Shown here piece by piece: positions 47,390 through 55,406 of a DNA stretch of 64,000 nucleotides. Positions within the stretch are counted from its first letter, which is position 1, and each line of letters opens with the position of its first letter. The notes under the pieces were generated by a model. It worked only from the letters and a program-made list of their open reading frames with translations, searched no databases and was not told the DNA's origin. This stretch comes from Deinococcus sp. Leaf326 (GTDB taxonomy: Bacteria; Deinococcota; Deinococci; Deinococcales; Deinococcaceae): positions 133 through 64,132 of the forward strand of contig NZ_LMOM01000002.1 of NCBI RefSeq assembly GCF_001424185.1, given 5' to 3'. A program made the translations under genes and the position numbers.

Positions 47390-48463
47390 TCAGGCCCGGT
47401 CGAGGATGGTGGCGCGGATGTGCCGGGCAATGGCACGCGTCATGAGGGGAGGCACGCTGTTGCCGACCCTCGCCCAGGCATTGCTGAAGTCCTTGACGGC
47501 GTCCCCCGACTCGGCGAACTGATAGGCGTCCGGGAAGCTGCCGATCCGCTTGAGTTCGGGAATCGTGAGCAGGCGCGGGTACCGCCAGTGGTACAGGCCG
47601 TTGTTGGCCTGCCCGTCGCGCTGCACGCCTACGGTTTTCAGGATCGTGGGCGAGGCCTTGTCCGGATGGATCTTCGTGTGACTGAACATGTGGCCCTTGA
47701 CGTGCAGGTCACTGAAGTCACGGCCGGGGAGGGTCCGGCCCCAGGCGGTCAGGAAGTTCGCGTGGATCTGGAACCCGGTCGGGCCACTGTCCAGACCGCG
47801 CAGCGCCTCACGCACCGTCGGGGGGCACATCTCAGGCGCGGGCAGGGTGGGCGTGATGCCCAGGTCCTCGCGGACGCCGATGACGATGAGGCGTTCACGC
47901 AGCTGGGGCACCCCGAAGTACCCGGAGTTCAGGATGCCGGACACCGTGCGGTAGCCAGGGCCAGCGCCGCGCAGGGCGGTCATAGCCTCGTGGTACACGG
48001 CCTTCATCTTGCCCAGCGTCATGCCCTTCACGTTCTCCATCACGAACGTCTTGGGCGCCAGGCCGTCGAGCAGCCGCACGTACTCGCGGAACAGTCCATT
48101 GCGCGGATCATCAAGCGCGCGGCCGCCCATCAAAGAGAACCCTTGGCAAGGCGGGGAGCCGTCTAGGAGGGATAATTCCCCTTTTTTTAGACCGGCTTTA
48201 CTGAGCACCTCGTCCACGCTCATGGCGGCGATATCGCCGTGGTAGATGTCGAGGTGCGGGTAGTTCAGGCCCAGCGTGTCGACCGCGTGGTCATCCCACT
48301 CCACCGCCTTCACTTCCCGAAATCCGGCCATGTGGTAGCCCGTCGACGAGCCGCCGCCTCCAGCAAAGGTACTGACGCACGTCGGCGCGTCCGGCGCGCG
48401 CTCGGCCTGGGCATCGGCCCAGTAGGCGTCCACGCGCTGGACGTACGTGTTGACCGGCCTCAA
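47390..48463 (-). CDS. dcm: DNA (cytosine-5) methyltransferase
   Basis: The 357-residue enzyme has Phe-Ala-Gly-Gly-Gly-Gly (motif I, about 33-38), the catalytic Pro-Pro-Cys-Gln with Cys106 (motif IV), Glu-Asn-Val at 143-145 (motif VI) and Gln-Leu-Arg-Glu-Arg (motif VIII). It transfers methyl from S-adenosylmethionine to cytosine; phages use such enzymes to evade restriction. TTG at 48463 overlaps the upstream stop (TTGA). No matching endonuclease is seen nearby, so it is probably an orphan. Confidence 0.85.
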   Translation of the reverse strand: MRPVNTYVQRVDAYWADAQAERAPDAPTCVSTFAGGGGSSTGYHMAGFREVKAVEWDDHAVDTLGLNYPHLDIYHGDIAAMSVDEVLSKAGLKKGELSLLDGSPPCQGFSLMGGRALDDPRNGLFREYVRLLDGLAPKTFVMENVKGMTLGKMKAVYHEAMTALRGAGPGYRTVSGILNSGYFGVPQLRERLIVIGVREDLGITPTLPAPEMCPPTVREALRGLDSGPTGFQIHANFLTAWGRTLPGRDFSDLHVKGHMFSHTKIHPDKASPTILKTVGVQRDGQANNGLYHWRYPRLLTIPELKRIGSFPDAYQFAESGDAVKDFSNAWARVGNSVPPLMTRAIARHIRATILDRA

Positions 48464-49038
48464 GGCACGAACGACTGCCCGCAGTGGGGGCAGGTCACGG
48501 CTTTGCTGCCCCCGCCCTCACCCTCCGGAGGGGCATCTGGCGCCAGTTCCGTGAACGAGGCGGGCAGCTCACCGTCAGACTTGGCGATCAGGGCCGCGAG
48601 TTCCTCGTCCGACCACCCCAGGCCAGCGAGGCCGAGGTCGGTGTTCGCCTGGATGTCGCGCAGACTCTCGATCAACCGGCGCTCGTCCCACGACCCCAGC
48701 TCGCGAGTGCGGACTGAAGAAAGCGAGTAGGCCTCGGCCTCCCCAGGTGCCAGGCGGACGTGCAGCACCGGCACCACCCACTGATCGTCCTGGATCGTCA
48801 CCCGTTCGGGCGCGTCCAGCCCATCCTCCTGGGCGATGAGCAGGGCGGCCAGCACGCCGTGCCCAGCGACCAGCTGCCCGCTCGTGTCGTCGATGGCGAG
48901 CGGCTCGACGTACCCGAAGCGCACCACGCTGTCGCGGATGGATTCGAGGTCGTGCCGGCGAGGGTTGCCCTGCCAGACGATGGCCTGGAGATCGACCAGC
49001 GTGTGTGGCCGCAGCTCATGCGAAAGCGTTGGGGTCAT
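48460..49038 (-). CDS. ParB/Srx-like nuclease-domain protein with C-terminal zinc finger
   Basis: The 192-residue protein starts with a ParB-like domain (Trp-Gln-Gly-Asn-Pro-Arg-Arg-His-Asp; Phe-Gly-Tyr-Val-Glu-Pro-Leu; Leu-Val-Ala-Gly-His-Gly) and ends with Cys-Pro-His-Cys-Gly-Gln-Ser-Phe, half a zinc ribbon. It overlaps the ParB-methyltransferase gene by 4 bases. Such proteins occur next to phage methyltransferases and may modify DNA binding or specificity. Confidence 0.7.
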   Translation of the reverse strand: MTPTLSHELRPHTLVDLQAIVWQGNPRRHDLESIRDSVVRFGYVEPLAIDDTSGQLVAGHGVLAALLIAQEDGLDAPERVTIQDDQWVVPVLHVRLAPGEAEAYSLSSVRTRELGSWDERRLIESLRDIQANTDLGLAGLGWSDEELAALIAKSDGELPASFTELAPDAPPEGEGGGSKAVTCPHCGQSFVP

Positions 49039-50414
49039 GCGTTCATTCCTTTCTCGGCGCGCAACGCGTCGAAGCCCTGACCGTCCTGCCGCACGGCCTT
49101 CAAGCCGGTGAACTGCTGGAGGCGGTCCACGATGCGGTCCACGTACTTCGGGTCCAGATCGTTCAGGCACGCGGCCCGGTTGGTCTTGTGCGCCGCCACG
49201 CCGGTCGTCCCGCTGCCCGCGCAGGGGTCGTACACGAGCTGCCCGGGCAGGCTGGACGCGATCAGGAAGCGCTGCACCAGCCGCACCGGCTTCATGGTCG
49301 GGTGCAGATCGTTCCTGTTGGGCTTGTCCTCGTACACCACCGTGGTGGCCAGAGCGTCGCGCTGCCCCTCGAGGAGGGTGACCAGCTCGTCCCTGCTCAT
49401 CTTCTTGTAGTTCGGCGTCTCGTCCAGCACGGTGGTCTGGGTAAAGTCGCGGTTGAAGAAGTGGCCGGCGCCAGGCTTCCAGCCGTACAGGATGGGCTCG
49501 TGACGCCAGTTGTAGTCCTGGCGGCCCATGACGGCGGCATTCTTCACCCAGATCATGGTCTGCGAGTACTTCCACCCCGCCGCGCGCAGTTGGCCGTGGA
49601 AGTTCTGCGCTTCGACCTCGGCGTAGGCGACGTAGATGCACGCGCCGGGCGCCGTCACGTCCAGGGTCGTCTTGAACAGCGCCCCCAGGAAGGCCTGGAA
49701 CTGCTCGGGCGTCATGGCGTCGTTGGCGATCTTGAGCCGGTCCTTGGTCTTGCCCTCGTAGTCGACGTTGTACGGAGGGTCGGTCCACACCAGTTTGGCG
49801 AGCGCGCCGTTCATCAGCCGGGCCACATGCTCGGCGCTCGTGCTGCTGCCGCAGCCGACGCGGTGGGGGCCGACCTGCCAGACGTCGCCCTCACGGCTGA
49901 CGACCTGCTCATCCTCGGGCAGCGCGGGCACCTCGTCCTCGTCGATGAGGCCGTCCTGGAACACGCCGTCTCCGAGTTCGGCCACGAACTGGGCGAGGTC
50001 GAGTTCGGTGTACCCGGTGCCCTCGAGGCCGCCGGGCGCCTGCTGGAGTTCGGTGAGCAGCTCCGCGAGGGTCGCCACATCGGTGCTGGCGATGTCGCTC
50101 AGGCGGTTGTCGGCCAGCAGGATGCGTTTGGCGTGGGAGGCATCGTCGGTCTGGATGTACGAGACCGGGATCTCGGGCATGGCCGGTTCACGGGCAGCCT
50201 TGACCCGGTGGTTGCCGGCGAGGACCTGGCCGGTGGCGCGGTCGACGATGACGGTGCCCCAGAAGCCGTTGGTGCGGAAGGACTTGACGAGTTCCTGCAC
50301 GTTGCCGCGCCGGGGGTTGCGGTCGGCGAGGGTCAGGCTAGCGGGGTTGATCAGAGCAGTGTCAACGTTGAGGATGCGCACCGGCTCAGGGGCGGGCGCA
50401 GGAGCAGTGGTCAG
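49035..50414 (-). CDS. ParB-like domain fused to N6-adenine/N4-cytosine DNA methyltransferase, probable CTG start
   Basis: Residues about 20-110 form a ParB-like domain (Asn-Pro-Arg-Arg-Gly; Phe-Trp-Gly-Thr-Val; Leu-Ala-Gly-Asn-His-Arg). From about 180 on comes a beta-class methyltransferase with Asp-Pro-Pro-Tyr at about 212-215 and Asp-Pro-Cys-Ala-Gly-Ser-Gly-Thr-Thr near 410. GTG at 50423 lies inside the ribosome site GGAGGTGA and is unlikely; CTG at 50414 is 8 bases downstream of it and in frame. It is the first gene after the late promoter-terminator pair. Confidence 0.82.
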   Translation of the reverse strand: MTTAPAPAPEPVRILNVDTALINPASLTLADRNPRRGNVQELVKSFRTNGFWGTVIVDRATGQVLAGNHRVKAAREPAMPEIPVSYIQTDDASHAKRILLADNRLSDIASTDVATLAELLTELQQAPGGLEGTGYTELDLAQFVAELGDGVFQDGLIDEDEVPALPEDEQVVSREGDVWQVGPHRVGCGSSTSAEHVARLMNGALAKLVWTDPPYNVDYEGKTKDRLKIANDAMTPEQFQAFLGALFKTTLDVTAPGACIYVAYAEVEAQNFHGQLRAAGWKYSQTMIWVKNAAVMGRQDYNWRHEPILYGWKPGAGHFFNRDFTQTTVLDETPNYKKMSRDELVTLLEGQRDALATTVVYEDKPNRNDLHPTMKPVRLVQRFLIASSLPGQLVYDPCAGSGTTGVAAHKTNRAACLNDLDPKYVDRIVDRLQQFTGLKAVRQDGQGFDALRAEKGMNA

Positions 50415-50437
50415 GGGGCTCACCTCCAGGGCAGGCC

Positions 50438-50470
50438 AAAAAAACCGCCCCTACCGGAAGGGCAGGGGCG
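50438..50470 (-). terminator. Terminator immediately before the late operon
   Basis: cgcccct (50446-50452) pairs with aggggcg (50464-50470); seven A at 50438-50444 give a U-run on the minus strand. It lies between a minus-strand promoter (50501-50541) and the first late gene, so most transcripts should stop here unless antiterminated. Confidence 0.75.
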
Positions 50471-50500
50471 AGTGGAAGTTCAACGTTAGACTAAGGCGCG

Positions 50501-50541
50501 ATTATACGTGTCAAGATAGGAAATCTGGACTTTGGTGTCAA
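50501..50541 (-). promoter_or_regulatory. Late promoter candidate
   Basis: On the minus strand TTGACA (50541-50536), a 17-bp spacer and TATCTT (50518-50513) form a sigma70-like promoter; a consensus TATAAT (50506-50501) follows 6 bp further. TTGACAC occurs twice. Transcription would enter the terminator at 50438-50470 after about 30-40 bases. Confidence 0.65.
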
Positions 50542-50639
50542 GCTGGCTTACGGCCACACAGGTCCCCGACTTCATCGGGTAGGGGAAGCCCCGTCAAATA
50601 CGTGAGCGGCAAATGAAGCTCGCCTGTACGATGGTGAGC

Positions 50640-51578
50640 ATGAAGAAAATTTTGATAGGCGTGATCGCATTGACAGCGCTTGGCTTGACGGCCTGTGGGG
50701 GCGGCACCACCCCGCCTACCCCCGAGACCCCGGTGGTCACGCCGTCCTTCACTCTCTCTGACCAAGCAGTAACCGTGGTCAACAACGGGGCAGCGGTCGC
50801 TACAGGCATCAATGTCACCCGCACGGGCGGGAATACCGAGGCACTCAACTTCACCGTCACAGGGATGCCGGCTGGATTGGGCGTTGTGTTCGACAAGAGT
50901 CCCATCAGCGGCTCCGAAGCCCTCGCCGGACTCAAAGTCAGTGCGGTCAACGTGCCGGCCGGAGAGTACAAACTCACTGTCACTGGGCGAAGCCAGACCG
51001 TTACGGCCACGGCCAGACTCACCGTGACCGTAACCGGAGGTTCGACCAGCCCCACGCCTGTTCCCACTCCTGTGGCAGACGTCACCTACGTCTCTGCCGC
51101 TGCCAACAGCACGAGCATCTCGGTCATCTGGTCATCCGTCACCGGGGCCACTGGATACAAGCTCGACCGCAAGACGGAGTCCGGCACCTACAGCGAAATC
51201 ACGACTTCGACCACAACCAGTTACACGGACACTAACGTAACCTCTGGTACCCGGTACATCTACAGGGTCCGTACGGTCACACCCAATGGCATCTCTGCGG
51301 GGAAGGAAGCGCCGATCGTGACCTTCACGGGTACTCCTGGTGGTGGCGGCACGACGTGCTGCAAGATCTGCCGGAACAGCAAGCCCTGTGGTGACACCTG
51401 TATCTCCTATGACAAGACCTGCCACACGCCGGGCGGCTGCGCCTGCTCTGGCCGGTCCATCATGTTCGTCAAAATCAAGGACTGCCCGGTCGTCACGGTC
51501 AACGCCCTGGGCGAGGAAGTCAAGATCGGGACGGTCGAGAGCTGGCTGAAGGATCGGACCTTGCTGGGCACGAAGTAA
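50640..51578 (+). CDS. Lipoprotein with FN3-like domain and Cys-rich tail (cargo gene)
   Basis: ATG 50640 begins a lipoprotein signal (Met-Lys-Lys-Ile-Leu-Ile-Gly-Val-Ile) with Leu-Thr-Ala-Cys. The 312-residue precursor has a Thr/Pro-rich linker, an Ig-like part (Phe-Thr-Leu-Ser-Asp-Gln-Ala-Val-Thr-Val), a fibronectin-type-III-like domain (Ser-Ile-Ser-Val-Ile-Trp-Ser-Ser-Val-Thr-Gly-Ala-Thr-Gly-Tyr) and a Cys-rich segment (Cys-Cys-Lys-Ile-Cys-Arg, Cys-Gly-Asp-Thr-Cys, Gly-Gly-Cys-Ala-Cys). It is on the plus strand between early and late operons with its own terminator, so it is probably expressed by the lysogen at the cell surface. Confidence 0.7.
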   Translation: MKKILIGVIALTALGLTACGGGTTPPTPETPVVTPSFTLSDQAVTVVNNGAAVATGINVTRTGGNTEALNFTVTGMPAGLGVVFDKSPISGSEALAGLKVSAVNVPAGEYKLTVTGRSQTVTATARLTVTVTGGSTSPTPVPTPVADVTYVSAAANSTSISVIWSSVTGATGYKLDRKTESGTYSEITTSTTTSYTDTNVTSGTRYIYRVRTVTPNGISAGKEAPIVTFTGTPGGGGTTCCKICRNSKPCGDTCISYDKTCHTPGGCACSGRSIMFVKIKDCPVVTVNALGEEVKIGTVESWLKDRTLLGTK

Positions 51579-51601
51579 CCGAGAGCCCCATGCAGGAGAG
51601 A

Positions 51602-51631
51602 GGCCGTCCAGGCGAATCCGGACGGCCTTTT
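51602..51631 (+). terminator. Rho-independent terminator of the lipoprotein gene
   Basis: ggccgtcc (51602-51609) and ggacggcc (51620-51627) flank a 10-base loop, followed by tttt. It lies 24 bases after the plus-strand stop. Confidence 0.85.
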
Positions 51632-51650
51632 CCGTGGAAACTCTTTCCCA

Positions 51651-52796
51651 TTACAGTGGGCGGCGGCGCTGCCGTCTGGATACTGGATTAGCCGGGACTT
51701 CGTCCAGCAGATCGGCCACCCAGTCTGGCTCGGTTTCGAAGACCAGGGGCAACTGCTGGGGCGGAGGGGGGAGGGGAGAGAGGGTGCGACGCAGCGCCTC
51801 AAGGGCCTGCACGGCGCGCGGATAACGATCCCGCACCGGGTCGCGCAACAACAGACTCGCCCCATGTACCCGGTAGATCAGGTGGTAGATGTCTACCTTC
51901 GGACCACGCTTATTGGGCCGCTCCTCGTTGACGGTCTCGCTCCGGAGGTACACCAGCAACGCCATCAGGGCTCGCCAGCTATCCTCCCCCACCTGCAGGC
52001 CTGCGCGCCGTTCGATCTCCTCGGCGCCGTCCACATCCCACCGGGCTTCCTGCTCGTTCCATAGGGCCAGGAAGTGCAGCACCAGGCGCAAGCTGAAGCC
52101 GGGCTGTCCGGGATGCTTCGGGTCCGGGGTGTGAACGTCGATCCAGAACTCCTCCGCGTTCTGCCAACGCCCTTCGCGCAGGTCGAGTCGATGCTCGCGG
52201 CGATAAGCGCGACGGTGCAGGCTATGCGCGTAATCGGCGGCGTTGGCCTGCTCGGCGAGTTCGCGCGCGCGCTGCGGGTGCCCGGCCAGCACCTGAGCCA
52301 CCACCTGAAGGGCGAGGCTGTGCGAGGCGCGGAAGGCCTGATCCATCTCGGCACTGGTGAGGTGGGGGGCCGTGTTGACCGGGCGGCGCCGGGCGTGGTC
52401 GCGACGGCCGTGGCCAGTCACTAGGGCATAGGCCAGCAGGTTGATCTCATCGCGCTCATCGCGCGTGGGCTTGTGCGCGCGCAGCGTCCAACCCTTGCGC
52501 TCCGTTCGGCCGACCGTGAGCAGCGCGCGGCGGGGGCAGGGGCAGACGTAGGGCTGGTAGGCCCGCGACGGTTCGATCACCAGCTCGCGTGCGGCGCAGC
52601 CGATGGCGGGTCCCGCAGCCTCCTCACGCAGGGTGGTCCCGCACCCCTGGACCGGGCAAGCCGCGAGGTTCCGCAGGGGAGCCGCTGCGCGCGCCTCGGG
52701 CGCCGGGGCAGGTGGGTCGTCAGGCAGCCACTTCGGCGCATCGGTCGCCAGCCCATCGACCTGCCGCGCCTCGGGCCTGTAGGGGTCAGGTCTCAC
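51651..52796 (-). CDS. Phage protein with zinc-finger-like region, 381 residues
   Basis: GTG 52796 overlaps the upstream stop (GTGA); longer frames are rejected. Around residues 50-100 lie Cys-Pro-Val-Gln-Gly-Cys-Gly, Gly-Cys-Ala and Tyr-Val-Cys-Pro-Cys, likely zinc ligands. The rest is helical and basic with Leu-Arg-Leu-Val-Leu-His-Phe-Leu-Ala-Leu-Trp. It is the last early gene before the terminator at 50438. Role unknown; DNA binding is plausible. Confidence 0.5.
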   Translation of the reverse strand: MRPDPYRPEARQVDGLATDAPKWLPDDPPAPAPEARAAAPLRNLAACPVQGCGTTLREEAAGPAIGCAARELVIEPSRAYQPYVCPCPRRALLTVGRTERKGWTLRAHKPTRDERDEINLLAYALVTGHGRRDHARRRPVNTAPHLTSAEMDQAFRASHSLALQVVAQVLAGHPQRARELAEQANAADYAHSLHRRAYRREHRLDLREGRWQNAEEFWIDVHTPDPKHPGQPGFSLRLVLHFLALWNEQEARWDVDGAEEIERRAGLQVGEDSWRALMALLVYLRSETVNEERPNKRGPKVDIYHLIYRVHGASLLLRDPVRDRYPRAVQALEALRRTLSPLPPPPQQLPLVFETEPDWVADLLDEVPANPVSRRQRRRPL

Positions 52797-53314
52797 GCCG
52801 GCTCCCCGAAAGTCCGGCGCCGGAGGTCGGGCGCCTCGCCGAAGGCCAGGATCTGCCGCGTGATCTTGTCGAGTTTCTCCGAGCAGCTCAGCACTTCCTC
52901 CATCGCGCGCCACGCGTTCTCGCCCCGGCCCATCGCCTCCAGGGTGACCTGCAGGCGGACCCACTGGCCGGTGCTCAAGCGGTGTGCCGGGTGGTCCGCG
53001 GGCAACCCGGCACGGTCGGGGGGTGGGGCACTGCCGAGCTGCTCGAGCAGGTCCTCGACCGCCTGATCGGTGGGCGGCAGGGTCGGGACGGCCTCCTCGG
53101 GATTCAGTTGGTCGACGCGCACCAGCTCACGGGCGAAGGTGGGCAGCAGGGCGGCCTCCTGGGCGGGCATGGGCTGCGGCGCCACTGGCTCAGTCGCCGG
53201 CGCGGGCTTGGGCTTCTGGGAGGCCTGCCTTTCCCCGCGGCGGGCACGCCGCTCCCGGTTCGTGTCCGACAGCGGCTTGGCGGGCTTTCTCTGGGGGGTT
53301 CTGTTGCGGCTCAT
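52793..53314 (-). CDS. Hypothetical phage protein, 173 residues
   Basis: The first 50 residues are very basic and Pro-rich (Arg-Asn-Arg-Thr-Pro-Gln-Arg-Lys-Pro-Ala-Lys), probably disordered; the rest is helical (Leu-Arg/Gln-Val-Thr-Leu-Glu-Ala-Met-Gly-Arg-Gly). Overlaps the neighbours by 4 and 1 bases. No family recognised. Confidence 0.5.
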   Translation of the reverse strand: MSRNRTPQRKPAKPLSDTNRERRARRGERQASQKPKPAPATEPVAPQPMPAQEAALLPTFARELVRVDQLNPEEAVPTLPPTDQAVEDLLEQLGSAPPPDRAGLPADHPAHRLSTGQWVRLQVTLEAMGRGENAWRAMEEVLSCSEKLDKITRQILAFGEAPDLRRRTFGEPA

Positions 53315-53553
53315 CAGGTCCTCTGGTCGCGCAGTGCGGCGCGGTAGACGGCCCAGGACGGATAACCGGCCGCCTGGGCGAGGGCTTCATAGATCACGGG
53401 CAGGGCACGCTTGCGGCCCTCGGCGCGGGCCACGTCGCGCTGCCGCTTGGCCTCGCGCTTTACGGCGCTGATCGTGAGGCAGGGCGGCTGTGGCGAAGGG
53501 ACAGGCTCGGCCTCCACGTCCCAGGTTCGGAGCCAGGGGCGGGGGTCCGTCAC
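53314..53553 (-). CDS. Small phage protein, 79 residues
   Basis: GTG 53553 overlaps the previous stop (GTGA). A Pro-rich start is followed by a basic helix (Val-Lys-Arg-Glu-Ala-Lys-Arg-Gln-Arg-Asp-Val-Ala-Arg) and Gly-Tyr-Pro-Ser-Trp-Ala-Val-Tyr. Possibly nucleic-acid binding; not assigned. Confidence 0.45.
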   Translation of the reverse strand: MTDPRPWLRTWDVEAEPVPSPQPPCLTISAVKREAKRQRDVARAEGRKRALPVIYEALAQAAGYPSWAVYRAALRDQRT

Positions 53554-53894
53554 GGCTCCTCGCGCTCCAGATCCGGCCGGCGTACCCAGCCGAAGCGGCC
53601 GAGCTTCTCGTACCAGGTCTCGCTGCCCTTGACGGACTCCCGGTACGTCGCCGTGTCGGTTTCCGGGTCATAGCCCTCAAGGGTTAGCTCACGCCGGTTG
53701 ATCTGCTGATAGTCGCCCTGGTAGGTGACGTGCTCCAGGGTGCAGTTGCGGGCCTCCAGGTCCTCGGCGCTCCGCGCGATCTTGGCGCTGTACACGCGGC
53801 GCTCGATGTTGGGCACACCGGGGCGCGCGCCCTTGCGCCGGATCTCCAGGTGCAGCACCGCGTTGAAGGTCGAGGAGGGGGTGGGGTCAGTCAT
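53550..53894 (-). CDS. Hypothetical phage protein, 114 residues
   Basis: ATG 53894 shares ATGA with the stop of the 29-residue gene before it. The protein is beta-rich and charged (Val-Leu-His-Leu-Glu-Ile-Arg-Arg-Lys-Gly; Glu-Thr-Trp-Tyr-Glu-Lys-Leu-Gly-Arg-Phe-Gly-Trp). No family recognised. Confidence 0.5.
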   Translation of the reverse strand: MTDPTPSSTFNAVLHLEIRRKGARPGVPNIERRVYSAKIARSAEDLEARNCTLEHVTYQGDYQQINRRELTLEGYDPETDTATYRESVKGSETWYEKLGRFGWVRRPDLEREEP

Positions 53895-53980
53895 GGTTTG
53901 GGCTCCCACTGGTTGCACCCGAAGTCTCTCGGGGTGGTGACGCTCAGGTCGAAGGGGTAGTACTCGTGAAATACGGTCAT
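53891..53980 (-). CDS. Very small phage gene, 29 residues
   Basis: ATG 53980 has GAGGTG upstream and the stop overlaps the next ATG (ATGA), the coupling used throughout this operon. The product starts Met-Thr-Val-Phe-His-Glu-Tyr-Tyr-Pro-Phe and ends Asn-Gln-Trp-Glu-Pro-Lys-Pro. Function unknown. Confidence 0.45.
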   Translation of the reverse strand: MTVFHEYYPFDLSVTTPRDFGCNQWEPKP

Positions 53981-54002
53981 GCGCACCTCAGCAACAAAGA
54001 CG

Positions 54003-54028
54003 CTCCCCAGACCACTGGGCCTGGGGAG
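54003..54028. other. Hairpin after rsr
   Basis: ctccccag (54003-54010) and ctggggag (54021-54028) form a perfect 8-bp stem 29 bases after the rsr stop on the minus strand; a weak U-rich stretch follows. It could be a partial terminator. Confidence 0.5.
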
Positions 54029-54056
54029 GGAGGAAGCTGAACTGTGAGGAAGGGCC

Positions 54057-55355
54057 TTAGCCCTGCGCCTCGTGGGCCTGAATCCAGGCCATGACCTGCT
54101 CGGAAAAGCCGTCTACGTGCACCCAGGAGCCATAGCCCACGCCGTGCTTGTTCGTCGCCACGTTCACGAGGTAGCCCAGGCCTCTAGGATTGGGCACCGG
54201 ATCATGGCTCTGCTCGTCGGTGAACACGATCAGGCGGTCGTGTGGGCGGGTGTTGATCTGACGTACGGCAGCGCCCAGATACGTCGCTCCACGTGTAGGT
54301 CCCAGCTCGTCACGCAGCGCGAAGCCCCGGCGTGCCCGGTGCTGACGCAGATCATCGCTGAACGTGTAGATCTCCACACTCTCGCAGAGCTCGCGGGCCA
54401 GCATCGCCAGCGCCGCCGCCGCGTCGTAGCGGCTGAGCTCGCTCTTGCTGCTCAGCTTCCCAGTCATACTGCCACTGGCATCCAACAGCAGCACAGTGTG
54501 CCCTACTAGCTTAGGCATCCCTTCCAGGCCCCGCAACATGAGGCGTTCGAGTTCAGGCTCCAGGGTGGGCGCCGCGCGCGCAGCCGTGATGAAACGGAAG
54601 GGCAAGACCCGCTCGGGGTTGGTCTCCTGCAGTGCCCGGCGTATACGGTCCTGCGCCACACCCGCTGCCAACATTCCCCGCAGGTTGCGCAGCAGGGCCA
54701 GCGCGCCGAGCTTACGCTCGTCGAGCAACCGGGCGAAGGTCTCGGCCTTGTCCGCCCCCGCACTCAACGCCACTTCCCAGGTATCGGGCGCCGCCAGCGT
54801 ACCTTCCACCAGTGCCTTCCAAGTTTCCTCCTGAGCCTGGTTCTGCGGCGTGGGGTGGGTCAGAAACAGCACGTCGCGTAGCCGCACTGCGCCGTCGCGG
54901 TTGTATTTCGCCAACTGGTAGGCGCTGAACTTCAGGAAGGCGCGCGCTAGGCCCTTCTTGACCTGACCACTCAAGGGCTGCCGGCCATCCTTCCAATAGA
55001 TCGCCAGGAACTCGGTCAGCTCATCGGGCCGCTGGATGACGGCCGCAAGTGTCTCAGCAACGAGGACGCGGTGCTCAGGCAGCCGGACCATCTCGCGCAC
55101 GATCAGAAGGGGGACATGCCGCAGCTTCAGTTCAGTGCGTGCGCGGATTGCCGTCTGGGCGGCATATTCGGGAGATACGGCCTTCACGGCCTCCCGGATC
55201 TGGTCGGCGACCGTCTGGCCGTCGACATAGAAGGTGTTCTCCCACAGCAGGCAGCTGGACACCAGACGCGCAAGCTGCTGCTCAGGCGTGATGCGGCGCG
55301 CGGGGGCGCCCTCGTGCGTGACGTGCTGGGGACGATGTGCGGTGTTCAGTTTCAT
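54057..55355 (-). CDS. rsr: Rsr, Ro60 orthologue (TROVE domain RNA-binding protein)
   Basis: The 432-residue protein has a HEAT-repeat ring (about 1-270; Leu-Leu-Ile-Val-Arg-Glu-Met-Val-Arg, Leu-Thr-Glu-Phe-Leu-Ala-Ile-Tyr) and a von Willebrand A-like domain with metal site Asp-Ala-Ser-Gly-Ser at 292-296, a later Arg-Gly-Ala-Thr-Tyr-Leu-Gly and Phe-Thr-Asp-Glu. Ro60 proteins bind Y RNAs on the ring's outer face and misfolded RNA in the hole; in Deinococcus radiodurans Rsr works with PNPase in RNA degradation. ATG 55355 has GAGGAGGTG upstream. It lies immediately downstream of a Y RNA gene on the same strand, inside a phage early operon. It is somewhat shorter than host Rsr proteins. Confidence 0.9.
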   Translation of the reverse strand: MKLNTAHRPQHVTHEGAPARRITPEQQLARLVSSCLLWENTFYVDGQTVADQIREAVKAVSPEYAAQTAIRARTELKLRHVPLLIVREMVRLPEHRVLVAETLAAVIQRPDELTEFLAIYWKDGRQPLSGQVKKGLARAFLKFSAYQLAKYNRDGAVRLRDVLFLTHPTPQNQAQEETWKALVEGTLAAPDTWEVALSAGADKAETFARLLDERKLGALALLRNLRGMLAAGVAQDRIRRALQETNPERVLPFRFITAARAAPTLEPELERLMLRGLEGMPKLVGHTVLLLDASGSMTGKLSSKSELSRYDAAAALAMLARELCESVEIYTFSDDLRQHRARRGFALRDELGPTRGATYLGAAVRQINTRPHDRLIVFTDEQSHDPVPNPRGLGYLVNVATNKHGVGYGSWVHVDGFSEQVMAWIQAHEAQG

Positions 55356-55376
55356 GGCGGCACCTCCTCGGAGGGC

Positions 55377-55406
55377 AAAAAAAGAACGCCGGGGGAACAG
55401 GCGTTC
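55377..55406 (-). terminator. Terminator of the Y RNA gene
   Basis: gaacgcc (55384-55390) pairs with ggcgttc (55400-55406); seven A (55377-55383) form the U-run on the minus strand. Its upstream arm shares GAAC with the 3' strand of the Y RNA stem. Readthrough would feed into rsr. Confidence 0.85.
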
